Assembly (NCBI GenBank): GCA_029215795.1
Contig: JARDYH010000002.1
Location: 298,003,973-298,067,972, forward strand
Origin: Anniella stebbinsi
Lineage: Eukaryota; Chordata; Lepidosauria; Squamata; Anniellidae
Direction of reading: 5' to 3'
DNA length: 64,000 nucleotides
Below the pieces are notes generated by a model, which did no database searches, was not told where the DNA came from, and saw only the letters and a program-made list of their open reading frames with translations. Both the position numbers and the translations under genes were made by a program. Shown here one piece after another: positions 9,641 to 22,772 of this stretch. Every line of letters begins with the position of its first letter. The stretch's first letter is position 1.

Positions 9641-11765
9641 AAGTCACTGAGAAAGCCATTCTAGCCTCAAAACAGCCCCTGAAGCTCTCTGTTGAAGGGC
9701 AGAATAAATGTTCATTAAATAAATAAAACATAACAAAATCAGGGCAAACATGATATGGAGTAATTATAAGCAATAGAAAGAACAGATTGTTATTTGTTAT
9801 ATATTTATCCCGCCATACTTCCAAGAAATCCAGAGTGTAAATTTTGCATCAAACACATACAGTAGCCACCTTGCGAAGATAGGTTTCCCACTAAAGAAGG
9901 GTGAATTCCCCTGAGTACTGTTCGAGCTCTGCTTGCCAGACTCCTGCCATTTGCCTGACCATGGCAGGCATGTGGGGCAAGCCGCCAGATGGTCCGCAGT
10001 TGCCCGGCAAGAGCATGTGTCCATATTTGTCCTCAAGCTGAGATTGTGTAAATTTACAGCAGGGAATTTTTATAGAATGCATGTGAAAAGGACCATTTAC
10101 TTACACATTCAATTTGTGTAAATTCCAGTAGTTATGGCCACAAATTTGCAAAAAAAATGATTTCTGTAAATGTTCTCAGCAGTGAACTTGTACAAATCAG
10201 GATTTGCGCAAACAAGTTAGCAGAAAACCACAAGCCAGCTCAGGGATTCGCGAGCTGGCGTCTGGGGGATTCAGCTTGCAAAAATTCACCGAGCTCCACC
10301 CTCAAAAGGGATTTCTCTAACATGATGATGTGGCTTTACCCTACAACCAGTGTACTACCCTACACTTTTACACTGCACGTGCACAAAATCTCATTTTCAC
10401 AAAACAAGAATTTGTTTAAGTGAGGACTCTCATGTAAACTTACATTGGTGAATTTATTATCTGAGGAAATAATGAATTCACCTGGAGTAAGTTCATCCAT
10501 CACTATCCAAAACTAAGGATGATGTTTCCCAGTAGTTTCCCAAAAAGATTTAGTAAAATTGCTTCAAAGGCTGCCAAGAGCTCAAGATGAAGATCATCTT
10601 CCAGAAAAATCAAGCCCAATGGGTCAAGGTGGGATAAGTGATCCAGGAGTTGCAGGCAGTTGCAAAATGACCTTCCAAATAACAGAAGAGATATAAAGCC
10701 TTTTCTTTATACTCTTGTCATCAATACTGCCCTTTTGTTTTGAACTGATCAATGATATATCACCAATGTTTATTAAAACAGCTTAAAATCATCTAACCTG
10801 ATAGAGAAAGTATTAGTAAAATAAAAAAAAATGTACGAAATCAACATTTCATTTTAATTTTGCATGAGTAGAATTTCTCAGTCAGGCCAATCTCAATATT
10901 TTAGTGAAGTTTTTAAGAACTTGAACAAAATTTTAATTGAACATTTCAGACAAAAATCAAACTTTGAGCAATATTTACAATATCCTGTTCTGCTAAATTT
11001 AGTGTGTAATAAAGTTAATCTGATTTTGGCTAACAAAGAAAACGGACTCAGATGTAGGCTTAGACTTTGCATATTGAAAAGAACCGTAAGATTCAAATAT
11101 TAATTTCAAGAACAGAAAGCACCTTAGGGTCTTCCAGTGAAATCTTACTAAAACATATAGGGAAATTTCAACATCTTTTGTATAAAGAGATTTGTTTGCA
11201 TGCAAAAACCTAAATGCACTTTTGTCAACAAGCTGGAACCAAAGTTATCAGCTTCCCTCTTTCTTAGTCCTATGATTATAGACAGCAAAATGGAGAAACA
11301 CTTGTAGAACCATTCTCCAGATAGAAATACACCATTGGGTTTCAGCAACGTGGTTTATAGGAACAATTACAATAAAAGCTCTCTGTTTTTAAAGAGAATC
11401 TTAAATGCAGAAAATTATTTTTTCCACCTAGATCCTAGAAGATAAAGAACTCCTTTTCATATATTCAGTGTGATGGTCCATGCTAGTAGCAGAAACCTTT
11501 CCAATCCTTACTATCTGAGATTTTCATGAATGGAGATGGCCGGGATTATATCCATTGCTGTATACATTTAAAGCACGCACTCCTAGTTTGAGGGCTTAAA
11601 AAAAAGATAGTGGTGATACAAGAGAATAAAAATGGGTTTGGAGGAATCTGGGAGAAATGAATTTCTGGAAGTTTAAATTGATTTGGAGATAATTGATTTT
11701 TGGAATGTGAGAAATGATACTGGGGGATCCTCAGAGCGGGGAGAAGTGGTATATGGGTTTAGTTG
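9641..11765. other. AT-rich intronic sequence
   Basis: No supported gene. A less AT-rich patch at about 9980-10330 has no recognisable structure. Confidence 0.3.
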
Positions 11766-11990
11766 TTGCATGAGAACATAAGAAAAGTTCTGCTGGATCA
11801 GGCCAAAGTCCATCTCACCCTTCATTCAGCTCCCAGCCTGGTCTCTTGTTTCCAGTATTTGGCATTTAGAGAAAAACTGCCTTGGGATGCAGGGAAAACT
11901 GACAGTGGTTACACTTGGGTACTTAGCAAGTGTCTTTTTTCATCAGACAAACTGATGTTATCCACCTCATATCTAAGATAGCAGTCCAAG
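11766..11990 (+). repeat. Dispersed repeat, 'agaacataag..ctgctggatcaggcc' family
   Basis: Begins 'gagaacataagaaaagttct' and 'gctggatcaggccaaag'. The same opening and the 'ccagcatcctgt' motif recur at 19716-19895 and partly at 29575-29720. From memory this is a common squamate interspersed repeat; I cannot name the family. Confidence 0.55.
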
Positions 11991-13479
11991 ACCACCATGC
12001 AGGTGAAAACCAAGCTAGAAAACACTGTAGACTTTCAACAGTGCTGTAATTCTCAATTATTCAACATTAGCGAATGTTATTTTGTAATTCTCTGGAAGAC
12101 CCAAAATTTCAAAATAGGGCTATGTCTATATTTATCCAATGCCTTCATTATGTTTCACCATATTTTGTGGATAAACCATCTGCTAAATCTTTTATTTCTT
12201 ACACACTATTTTTGGTATTCTAATTCCAGATGCAATTTGTTCCAGTAGCTGTCCCAAAATATTTGAGAGATTTTTAGACAGTTTTTATTTCTAAATTACC
12301 AAATATTGAAAGTGCAATGACAGTTTGTGGTGATCATCACTACTACATTTAACAGTAATAAAAATAGCCTCAATCTGCAAAGTCAATTAGTGTCAGACAT
12401 AATTGCTGGAACTCATTACTCTAAGTCAAGCATGACAGCTTTACAATTACAGTAGGTATTTAGTTTAAACAAATGGTGTCCCAAAAGAAAACTAGCAACA
12501 AAAAGGCAGTAGCAGAAAATCAAATTGCGAGGCCATGTCTCTCAGTTCACCCAGACTATTTATGGGGGGTGGGATGTTTTTGTATTTGCAATGCACCATT
12601 TTTTGTTTTTTACTTGATATTTCAACTTTATTGGTTAAAACTAATTTCTGCTAACATATATTGATATCGCTTTCATTTATATTCTAAAATATCCACGAAA
12701 CATGAGTTTAACAAGCTATTTAAGTACTGTAAGGCTGCCATCTAGTGCTTGATAGCTCTTTTTACTACTGTTTATTGAATAATATTTAGAGCTAGTTCCA
12801 ATACTAAATTCATTTCTACATTCATTGATGTGTTATTAAATACACATGACTTTTTGGAAGTTATCTTTTGCATATTTGAAAGGAGAAAAATATACTCTCC
12901 TAACAAATATAAACTGTATTCTACAGTAACAAGCATAGTGGGTCCAGTAATTTTAAAATATCTTATAACTGAACAACACAAGCCTAGTTAGTTTCTAGAA
13001 GGAGGAAACTATCAAATCATATGGTGGCATGATCAGTATTACTTCCTATACATTCATTTGGAGATACCCACAGCTATTTCAACACCTGAAGCAAACATTG
13101 TCATCACTCTCTTCCATTGCCCCATCAATCTCAGCCATGCACTCTTGAACCTAGCTGGCAGTAACCACAGTAACTATCCAACTCCTTGTTCTTCTCCTGG
13201 TGACCAGAAGATAGTACCAGCTTTCTAAAGCCACCAATTTCCAAGGGCTGAGTTATATTATTCAAAATGGTACCATCTGCAAAAACCACAGCTGCTCTAG
13301 AAAGCCAGTGCTACCTTGGAAAGCTGCTATGCATGAAAAATGAGGTTATGAAATTATTCCTGTTACCCAATCTCTCCTCAAAAGAAAAAAATCTCTAGAT
13401 ACTTCGGAAAAATAGAGTAAAATAAATTCTCAATGGACAGAAGTAATTAATGGACTAAGAGCAATTTTAAGGGCAGCAA
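11991..13479. other. AT-rich intronic sequence
   Basis: Nothing recognised on either strand. Confidence 0.3.
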
Positions 13480-13553
13480 ACACTAGTAGCTCCTTCAAAA
13501 GCTGCCTTGAGTGCCATTTTTGGTAGAAAAGTAGGGTATAAATCAAATAAAAA
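13480..13553 (+). mobile_element. L2-type LINE tail
   Basis: Holds 'gctgccttgagtgccatttt', then 'ggtagaaaagtagggtataaat', the stem-forming 3' end of the L2 subfamily also seen at 18507-18700 in the other orientation. Confidence 0.55.
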
Positions 13554-13717
13554 AGAATCAATCAAGGAGTAACCAGAATTAATAGAATTTTTTTTTAAAA
13601 AAGTAACAGTTATGGGGCCACACATAATCCTCTTATAATTCAAGGCCTTCAAGGATCTGTTCAACAGAAAGATCAGAAGTACAGTATTATCACTTTATTA
13701 CTCAGAACTGTCCAAGG

Positions 13718-13815
13718 ATTTATTTATTTATTGCATTTCTATACTGCCCAATAGCTGAAACTCTCTGGGCGGTTTACAAAAATTTAAACCATTAAATCCA
13801 TTTAAAATGGTTTGC
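13718..13815 (-). mobile_element. L2-type LINE tail
   Basis: TTTATTTATTGCATTTCTAT followed by 'actgcccaatagctgaaact' and 'ctctgggcggtttac', matching the minus-strand L2 tail at 89-180. Confidence 0.7.
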
Positions 13816-16800
13816 CAAATATTCAGCCCAACTCAATTTTGAAATCACTGTCATGGCCCTGGCTTTGAGATTCAGAAGTGGAGGAGCCTAAAGGCCCTTT
13901 GATTTGGAGCTATAGGAGACTTCGGAAACAGTTCTGACATCACTATGAGACCTAGTCATCCACAGCTTCATTATGGAGCTCCCAGAATCAGAGGAGCCAG
14001 GAGAAATGCTTCTGAAGGTAGAATTGCTTGAGAAGCTACTATGCTCACACACAAGGCTGGCAGAGTAACACCACACCCAGTTGGTCATAGCTGAGAAGTT
14101 ATTGAGTGCAAAGTCCAGCCATGAGAATGGCCCTTTAAACGTCTTTATCCATTACAAATGGGATAGAGCCTACAGTAAATAGCCAGGCTAGGCCAAGGCA
14201 AGTACTCAGTCGAGCTAAAAATTTTGTTGGAGCAAGTTGTCAGCTCAGATCTGTCCAAGGTCCTGCTGCTCCATTCAGATTCTACTAGTTACCATCTGGT
14301 TTCTTTTGTTCACAGTTGGGTTTAATCCCCCAGTAATCTCTTCTTGCCCTGTATTTTTTCACTCACAATCAGGACATGATAGTTATAAGATCATAACCAG
14401 GTTATGATCTGTGATAACAGCAACTCCAGGCCAATAAACACTCTGCTGATAATTTGTTTTTCAATGGTATATAAAGACGTTAGCAGGTCACAATTTGAAC
14501 TAGGAATAAATCTGAAAATCTAAGTTGTTGGTGATAAAGAACTACCTTTTAGATCAACAGCTGTGACACTCAAAGAAAGCAAAGAATATATCTGAAGAGA
14601 ACGTTAAGAACATTGTTTGGAAATTTTCAACTGTTCATTTTGCTATATGTCCCATAATTATAAAGAAGGTGTTCAATTTGTTCACACACATCAAGGTCAC
14701 AGGTTATTGCATCTTTTCTCCTTTCCAAACTACAGAGGTTCAGTTTTTAGTCTATTTTCTCAACTGTTAAGTCCAACATATTTTTCAGAAAATGTGATTA
14801 TCAATTATGTTGCACTATCAGCATTTACTTTAAATATGATTTGTTGAAACCATAAAGGTGGCATCAGATCCAACCAATTTTTCTCTTATCAGTTAAAAAC
14901 CATCTGTTCCTGCAAGTTATTCACTCATACCCAGGAGCGCAGATTCAGAAACCACATGCATTGCAGATGCTGATATATGAAGAACTAATCCAGAAATTTG
15001 GATGCCTCCTTTACCATCTAGGATTCATCAACATCCATCATTTAAAACAAAAGAAAAATAAATGCAGTGTGACAAAACATTGCTTTTGAAGGCTGTGTAG
15101 GCTCATAAACCTTATCATTTGCATCCACTCAGAATGCATGTATATATGCCAAATGAACTTGTTCAATAGTCACTAAATATAACGTTGGGTCAAAACAAAA
15201 TGGCTTGTGACATATTATGTGGATGTGTAATATGTTTTATAATCAAATATCAGAATATTTAGTTTATGCATATAAAACTCAGTGTGCTGAACAAATGTGT
15301 ACAGCATTTACTCTTTTGAACTAACTCATTATTTTACTTCACTTTTGTACATTACCTTCCTTGCTTTTTCCAGAGAGAAGTTTAGTCTACTGAAAACCCA
15401 GTATCAAATTCTACTCCCATTAGTTTCATTCAAACAATGGTGGATATGTATCCCAAACTATTGCTATCATCACATTTATCTGAACTTTGTTTTTAATACT
15501 ATTAAAATATTGTTTTAAAAACAAACTAATACTGTTAAAAGCAATCTATATATTTCTAAGGACTAGCTTATATAATTGGTCTATCAATACAAAACAGATT
15601 TATACTTACGTTAACAAAGGAACTTACATTTTCAATATAAAACTATCAAAGTTTTGTGAATTTGCAATATTATGAAAATTACACCAGTTTATTCCATAAT
15701 CATCTTCCAATTCTGAAGTATATCTTTTAAAAAGGTAGCTTTTTGAAGGAAAATCAATGAATAACGTATGGCATCGTTCAGCACAAAATTCCAGAATCTT
15801 ATAGTAATGGCGAACTTATTCTCTAGTGCCAATCCTTATCTAGCTAAAACAGCACCATCCACACACAAGATGAGTCACGAGCAGTAGCTCTGGGAGAACC
15901 TGATAGTTTACAAACGTACATAAAGACTTCATGGAAAAAGCCCTCAAGGGAGGGAAACCCCCCAATGATGACAGTCATCACATAATGCTAAGTATCTTGG
16001 GGGGGGTGAAAACTAGGGGAGGGAGAGGGAACGAAACAGAGCATTCAGGAATTCTGAACAGGAAAACCTCACGCTGCAATATTATGTTGAAAATCCTAGT
16101 TGACCTCATATAATACAGAAGTGATGAGGCATTCTATCTCTGACCTACTTGTGCAAGAGAGTTGAATAGCTCTATATCAATAACAGCACAGATGTTATGG
16201 TTTTGATAAAAGGCATCCAATGGGGTGAAGTATCAGTTCCAATGACATAACAAAGGTTCTGTCCCTAGAAGACTTTGTTTAAAGAATTTGGCCAAGAAAG
16301 TAGATTTTTAGAATCAAGAAATAAAGTAACATTCACTAATGGTACATATATGACTTATTAAAATACTATTCAAATCATCTCCTTGAAATAAATCAAACAT
16401 TCAAAACCACCTCGAATTTAGATTTAGAAGCACAGATGTGTGGGAAATATACATTTGCCATTTCATAAATATATTTTACATTGAAACGTGAATATTTTAC
16501 TTTAGAAGAAATAAGTAGTTCTAAATATGACAGATGCCAACAATTCTCATACCCAGCTCATTGAACTTGCTAACAAGGAAGTTTCTAGTATTCAGCTCAA
16601 AATTTATAGCTTTAAATTGCAACTCATTACTTACAGTTCTCTTCAATGTTGAATAATTCACCCTATTTAATATCTGCAATGTCTTATGTTTTCACATAAT
16701 AATTACTTATCCATCTACCCCACCACTGAATTTTTGTTGTATAGTTTTCTCTCTCCCCCTTTCATTTGCCATCAGGAGCAGTGCTGTGTCTTCACTGAAA

Positions 16801-17066
16801 AGTGAAAACACTCAGGAACTTGCAGGATCACATATATAAAACTGTTCAAAGAGATCTGTAGTGTTGCTACAGTGTCAGTAACTGCCACAGCTAAATTTGA
16901 AAAAAAAATCTACAACGCATGTGTGAAGTGAAACTTGTTAGAATAATTAAAAACTAACACTTAAACTACATTCCTATGTTTCTCCCTTCAACTCATATCA
17001 TTCAGCACCCTCTTTCCATCCATACCCACACTGCTTTATAACTTGAATTTAGGGACCTGTGCAAAA
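13816..17066. other. AT-rich intronic sequence
   Basis: No gene or clear repeat. A short perfect palindrome (GATCATAAC..GTTATGATC, about 14390-14411) and homopolymer runs are the only structure noted. Confidence 0.3.
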
Positions 17067-17088
17067 CAAACAAACAAACAAACAAAAA
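17067..17088. repeat. (AAAC)n microsatellite
   Basis: About five AAAC units. Confidence 0.8.
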
Positions 17089-18506
17089 ACACAATGATTC
17101 CTTTGTTGATTGGCTTCTGAATGTTCACACATACAGGAGATTATGAAGCAGTTCTCCAATTCCTGAAACCTACAAAAGTATTTGGGTGAAGTTAAACAAA
17201 ATGTCTACCATGCTGTATGTGAGAGATTGCCATTGCTTTCTAAAACATCTTTGTGGCTGCAAATAAGTTATAACTAGGTGTTCATCAGATTGGTACTTCT
17301 AATATAACTGAAGTTAGAAGCATATATGAGAGATGAAATACAGAAAATGGATAAAGGCCCTCATCAAGAACTAAAACCAAGTTTAAGGCAGAATTTTATC
17401 ATACAATTAATAACATGATTCTTTGTAGTATGGAAAAATACAATTTAAATGAGAAGTTGAGTGTCTTTTTATGAAAGGTTGTTTCAATGTCCAAACAATA
17501 GGCCAGTTGAAACAAATGGAGGGGGACACTAAGTCTCAACTGCCTCTGCTCTATTTCCAGCTATTATTGCATTTTGCTATTATAAATTTCTGCAAGCATC
17601 TAGATGTCAAAGTCAGTAGTGTTGGCAAGGGTGGATCATTTGCTTGACTTGTTCTGATGGCTTTTCCAGAAAGTCCGGAATCTTTGGCTGAGCACAGAAG
17701 CAATCCATGTATACATAAATGGGCAGGGACCATTCAAAGAAAATACAATTTATTTTCATGAAACGTGATGTGGAACTATGATTTTTTTTAAAAAAAAAAC
17801 ATTCAATGAAACTCTGGTTTTTCCAACTTTTTTTACTCTGGATCAAAGTAAAAATTATCAAATATTTAGCAAAGAATAATTGAAGTGCTACATTGAATGT
17901 TCTATAAGTAATGTGTTTTTTGGGGGAAATAGGGCCTGGTGGTACTTCCCCTGCCCCCCCCCCCGGTGAATATTTTCAGTAGTAACAGAAAATGCCTCCT
18001 ATTTTCAATGATTTTGGGGTATTCCTTGTGAAAATATTCAGTTATTTGTTTGCTCTCCCTCTCAGTTGTCTCTATTGATGACACTATGTAACCAACACAG
18101 ACTGACCACCATAACAGATGTAGATGACACCATTCTCTTCATTATCCCTGATTGTGTGGGATCACCCACGTGATTGAGTCAGGAAGGAGACAAAAGCAAC
18201 GTCTAATGTAAACAATGGCAACAAATAAAAGATGAATATTAGCATAATCTAACCTAAGGGGGGTAGAAGTATGTCTATTCTACTGTAATTAGTACTTTTA
18301 AGTAAAAAATCAATAATGCCAAAATCTGTTACAGCCCAAGTACAAACAACAAACACAATTGCCACATATGCCTTACTCCCACACCCAGCTCATCTGGGCG
18401 TGAGAAGGCCACTGTGGGTGGGGGTGGGGAAATGAGGCTTGGAGACTCACCATTAGTGGCCTCCGTATGGTGCCAACGAGGTGGGGAGGGAACTCTGCAG
18501 CTATTA
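17089..18506. other. AT-rich intronic sequence
   Basis: Only homopolymer runs (C run near 17955) are visible. Confidence 0.3.
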
Positions 18507-18700
18507 GTAGTAGTAGTAGTAGTAGTAGTATTTATATCCTGCCTTTTTCCCAATAATGGGACTCAAGGCGGCTTACAAATTAAAACATGTACAGTTAAAA
18601 CAAATAGTGATATACAAAAATTTAAAATATAATTAAACATAGTACAATTTAAAAATATTTAAAACATTTAAAAACATTTTAAGTACACATAATGTGTATT
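18507..18700 (-). mobile_element. L2-type LINE tail with (TAG)n
   Basis: (TAG)n at 18507-18530, then 'tttatatcctgcctttttcc' and 'gggactcaaggcggcttac', the reverse of the L2 tail stem, then an A-rich remnant of the 3' UTR. Confidence 0.65.
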
Positions 18701-18929
18701 TAGATGCTCTCATTCCTCCCCACCTCCTCCCTCCCTGTAGGCAGTGTGGGCTTCCTGGTCGTCTGGGGGCCAAGTAGGTTTTTTGTTTGTTTTTTTGCTC
18801 CTAATCAGTTTCTTGGTTATGAGTTTTTTTGCCTACTCCACACTGCAAGACAGGCTTGGAGTATTAAATAGGTTAATATGGTTCCTGGTTTAAATGTTTC
18901 ATCATATTAGATGGTAGGCAGATATGTTA

Positions 18930-19096
18930 CTGTTAGAGGTGTTGGGCATTCCCACATTAGAGGCATTCAAGAGGCAGCTGGACAACCATCTGACAGGGAT
19001 GCTTTAAGATAGATTTCTGTATTGAGCAGGGGGTTGGACTCGATGGCCTTATAGGCCCCTTCCTACTCTATTATTCTATAATTCTATGATTTTATG
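18930..19096 (+). mobile_element. CR1 LINE 3' end
   Basis: Contains 'ggggttggactcgatggcct' and 'tataggccccttcctactct', and ends in the ATTCTAT(A/G)AT repeats that terminate CR1 elements. Upstream 'attcaagaggcagctggaca' fits the LEAFKRQLD coding end. Confidence 0.85.
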
Positions 19097-19222
19097 TGCG
19101 GGCATCTGAAGCAGGATTAGGGCTGGTGAGCATTCAGAGGCACCATTGCAGTGATGGGTAATGCCTGAAGCTCTCAACTAAGAGTTTTGTGGCCCCAGTT
19201 GGTGAGATAAGGCCATCCTTCC

Positions 19223-19618
19223 TCACCCACTCAGAGTTATGTGGTCCAAGTGGGAGGTGACACCAGAAGGTCTCCCTACTCCGAGAGTGTCTAGCTTGTG
19301 AGATGGTAAAGTTACAGGCACCACTTCACAGGCTGTGAATCTCTCTCCTGATTCAAACGACAGCCATTCAAACAACAAGGAAGGATGCCTGCTTAGACCT
19401 TCACCCCTTTGCAGATCATGAAATAAATGTGGTCCTATTTTTAATTCCACATCTGTGTCCACATCGTTATTTCCACCCTCCATCTCCCCACAATTTCTGT
19501 TACTGGTCATCAAGATTACACAATTTAATATTACATTTGTAGACATTGATGAGCTGTCGTAATTTTCCAGAGTTACCCTACAATCAATCCTGGACTTTAA
19601 AACCGTTTCCATACTCAA
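19223..19618 (-). CDS. Unrecognised 131-codon open frame
   Basis: An unusually long open frame for this intronic region (MSMETVLKSRIDCRVTLENY at the start, ending SGVTSHLDHITLSG). Its middle is acidic and fairly hydrophilic. I recognise no family. The surrounding sequence (about 19100-19620) is less AT-rich than its neighbours, so it may be part of an unknown mobile element rather than a gene. No flanking splice sites or promoter were identified. Could be chance. Confidence 0.2.
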   Translation of the reverse strand: MSMETVLKSRIDCRVTLENYDSSSMSTNVILNCVILMTSNRNCGEMEGGNNDVDTDVELKIGPHLFHDLQRGEGLSRHPSLLFEWLSFESGERFTACEVVPVTLPSHKLDTLGVGRPSGVTSHLDHITLSG

Positions 19619-19715
19619 ACACTGAAAGTGCTTTATTTTCTTAGAATATACAATGTAGTCATTTGAATTTTTTAAAAAGTTCTACTTAAAAGGCAAAGAT
19701 ACATTAGCAACTGCA

Positions 19716-19895
19716 ACATAACAACAGCTCTGCTGGATCAGACTAAAGGTTCATCTAATCCAGCATCCTGTGTGCCATAGTGGCCAAATGGATGTCTCTG
19801 GGAAGCCCAAAAGCAAGATATAAAGGCAATAGTTCTCTTCCATGACTGCTCCCCAGCAACTGGTAGTCGGAGGCATATACTGCCCCTGAACCTGG
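19716..19895 (+). repeat. Dispersed repeat, same family as 11766-11990
   Basis: 'acagctctgctggatcagac', 'catctaatccagcatcctgt' and 'tctctgggaagcccaaaagc' are the diagnostic blocks. Confidence 0.6.
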
Positions 19896-20370
19896 AGAGT
19901 TTAGAATTCAAAATTATTCTTTATGCTGATGATCTGTTATTGTTTATTTCTAAACTCCAGGCATCTATTCCTGCTTTGATGAAACTGATTAATACTTTTG
20001 GCAATTTGTCCAGTTATTCAATTAACTGGTCAAAGTCTGAATTGATGCCAATTGGAGATAATATATCTGCCAGTGTGTTTGTTAATGGTCAGTTTCGATG
20101 GTGTCCTGATTCTATTACTTCTCTGGGAATGCTTATCCCCAGATATATATGTTGACTGATCAAAATAAATTTTAACAAGCTGATCAGTAATACTGCATGA
20201 GATATAGATAGATAGGTACTGTTAAAGTTGAGTTTGTGGGGCAAAGTCAACACACTTAAAATGAACATTATACCTTGAATTCTTTATTTTATGTGTGGGA
20301 TTCCTTTACTTATACCTGGCAAATATTTTCAACAACTTAATGACTTCTAATATTATGAGAGAAGACAAAA
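19896..20370 (+). mobile_element. L1-clade LINE relic, reverse transcriptase core
   Basis: The frame reads KIILYADDLLLFIS, with the catalytic YADD box of reverse transcriptases, then FGNLSSYSINWSKSELMPI, the L1-clade continuation. After frameshifts 'aagttgagtttgtggggcaa', 'aatgaacattataccttgaa' and 'atacctggcaaatattttca' correspond to the LWGKV..LKMNIIP..LYF...PLLIPGKYF region. Stops and frameshifts show it is dead. Confidence 0.8.
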
Positions 20371-20439
20371 GATTATCTCTACCCACTTTCACCACACGAT
20401 CCTGTTTTATAAACACGTGGTATGTACGTTCTTACTCAC

Positions 20440-20660
20440 CTTCTTTATAAACTGCAACACCCAAAATATTGCAACTTCTCCTTGTAGGAGACTTGCTCCA
20501 GCCCTCTGACTATTTTGGTTTCCTTTTTTTTTTTTGCACCTTTTCCAGTTCTACAATATACATTTTGATATGTGGCAACCAGCACTGTACTCACCACTCA
20601 ATGTACAGCTGCACATAGTTTTATATAAGGACATTACAATATAGACAAAGCCATCCCAAT
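20440..20660 (-). mobile_element. CR1/L3-type LINE relic
   Basis: Plus-strand blocks 'ggagacttgctccagccctc', 'gcaccttttccagttctaca', 'gtggcaaccagcactgtact' and 'ttatataaggacattacaat' match, in reverse, the conserved CR1/L3 region before the RT C-terminus (compare the CR1 at 59722-60690). Confidence 0.65.
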
Positions 20661-22190
20661 TCTGTATTCAGAAATGGATCAGCCCCAAGAGTCAAAATGA
20701 CATGAACAATATCTCCAACATGTTGCTATTATAATTTCAATAAGCAGGCTAGTGTTACATTCACTTTGCATTGAAGTGGATCACAATAACACACTTTAGT
20801 TGACACTGAGGAACATGGTTCACTTGTTGTCAGACACTGTACAGCTTGCACCAGTACCTTTGCAGTTCAGGCACCAATTCCAGTCTCTGCACTACCAGAG
20901 CCACTGATCAGGGAAGGAATTGCAGGCAGTTTAAGATGAGTTAACACCACAGTCCAAAATTCTCCTGGTCCTAGGAATCAGCTAGATCCCTACAGAGGAT
21001 TGGTCCTATGCTATTGCCTGTAACATATAAAGGTTTCCAGTATTTCCTCAGCCTGAACAGCTCATCCTTGACCAAAGCCACTAGATTCTCCAGTGGCTTC
21101 CTGATGATTGATTGGCCACAGACCTTCTGGACTTCACTCTAGGTACTTGTTACTTCTCTAATGGCAGAAGTCTGCACCTTGTCTCCACGCTTGTGCTCTC
21201 TGAAGTTACTGCAACCACACATTTTGTCCTCAGCCCTGCTCCATTAAAATCGATGTTAATGCATCCACTGATTTCTATAAGGCTGGGACTTTACCTGTCC
21301 AAATCTAGTGTTAGGGTGCAGGCCAAACTGCACACTGCTTTAAAGACACACCTAGCAGTTATGTCTTTTTTTTCTTTTTTTACTCTAGAATATGCAAAGC
21401 ATGAGGGGTAGGGGGCTTTAATATTCCCCACTACACCGCAGTCCAGACTGGATCCACCATTTGCAATATATATTGCCAAATAACAACCCTTTTGCTTTAA
21501 TGAATTGCTATTTTGCAATATAAATTGAAGGCATGCCCCCACCCTGATCCAGAAAAAGATTATTATTGGGGAAGTTTTTTCAAGCTCCCTATAGCTCAAG
21601 CTAGGGTAAGGATCCAGATGAGGTCCCCTATGCCTACTCTAGATTAAAAAAGAAAAAAAGACACAGATACTAGTTAATTCTTTAAAGTAATGTGTGGTTG
21701 GGTCACAGTCAGTTATTTACAAATATGGCCATAATGCACTTGATAAACTTTAGTGTTGCTTTTTACACAAATTGCCAGGTTTTTCTTTTTTAAGTGGCCC
21801 ACTGTAGAACACATCGTGTTTGCTATTCAACCTATGAACATTTTGGGCCACTAAATTACCTGTTAATTCAAAAGTCCTTGTTGAAATAAAAACAAATTAT
21901 CAAATTAGCTGGCTATCCTTCAACATTTTAAAATAGAGCAGCCCCCATTAAGTCAATGATACCTACCCTAAGAGTTCCACCATTAAAGTATCCCCACATA
22001 TAACCCAATGTGCCTTTCTCTTGCTGCTCGTGCACTAACACCAAATAGAACAAAGCACCAGGTTAATGAAACATCAACAAAGAATATGAATTAATGCAAA
22101 ATATATGAATTTATTCATACTGTAAGTTTACAGTATGAAATATGATATTAATCCAAGAACAGAAAACATTTTTTTAAAGAAATAAAACTG
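20661..22190. other. AT-rich intronic sequence
   Basis: No supported feature. Confidence 0.3.
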
Positions 22191-22194
22191 ATAG

Positions 22195-22390
22195 AAGACA
22201 AATAGCTTTGGTTATTTAAAGGTGAAATTGCTATTAATGATAAATTAACGTGTAATATTAAAGTAGAAAAGGGAATATGTAATAGAAATGAATTTGAAAA
22301 TATATGGAAATTATTTTTAGAGCCTGTATTGTTAAGAGGGAAAGGACACAAACCTGTGCAAGAAGTATCACAATTTTGGAAAATGTAATG
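22195..22390 (+). mobile_element. Possible L1 ORF2 C-terminal remnant
   Basis: A frame reading NRNEFEKIWKLFLEPVL and ending QEVSQFWKM then stop, resembling the end of L1 ORF2. It could be the distal part of the L1 at 19896-20370. Weak. Confidence 0.25.
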
Positions 22391-22733
22391 AAGAGGAATT
22401 GTTCCTGGTGAGGGGTGCACTTGGTGTATAAAGAATGGAAAAGAATGGTATAATTGTAGTTATGAGTTTTGAAATAAAAATAATAGGGGAAAAAAGGTGA
22501 AAGACTATCTGGGTATGATGCAATTCGTCTCAGACAAAGATTTATGAAGCAAAGTTACTAGGGAATAATAAATAAGATTTTTCTTGGAGGTGTCCAGCAT
22601 CTAAAAGTCTTATTGGTGTCACACCTTGTTTATCACTTACATTTGGCTGTATTTATTTTTAGAGGACAAAATAAACTACAGAAATCAAGAATGCCTATCG
22701 AAAAAAAACATATTGCCTTGGTTTGCACGTCAC

Positions 22734-22772
22734 AGGGTGATTAATAAGCCATCGTGACTTGTTAATCACCCT
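22734..22772. repeat. Short hairpin
   Basis: AGGGTGATTAA and TTAATCACCCT are perfect 11-bp arms around 17 bases. The wider 22.7-23.3 kb stretch is otherwise unassigned, possibly an old DNA element. Confidence 0.6.
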
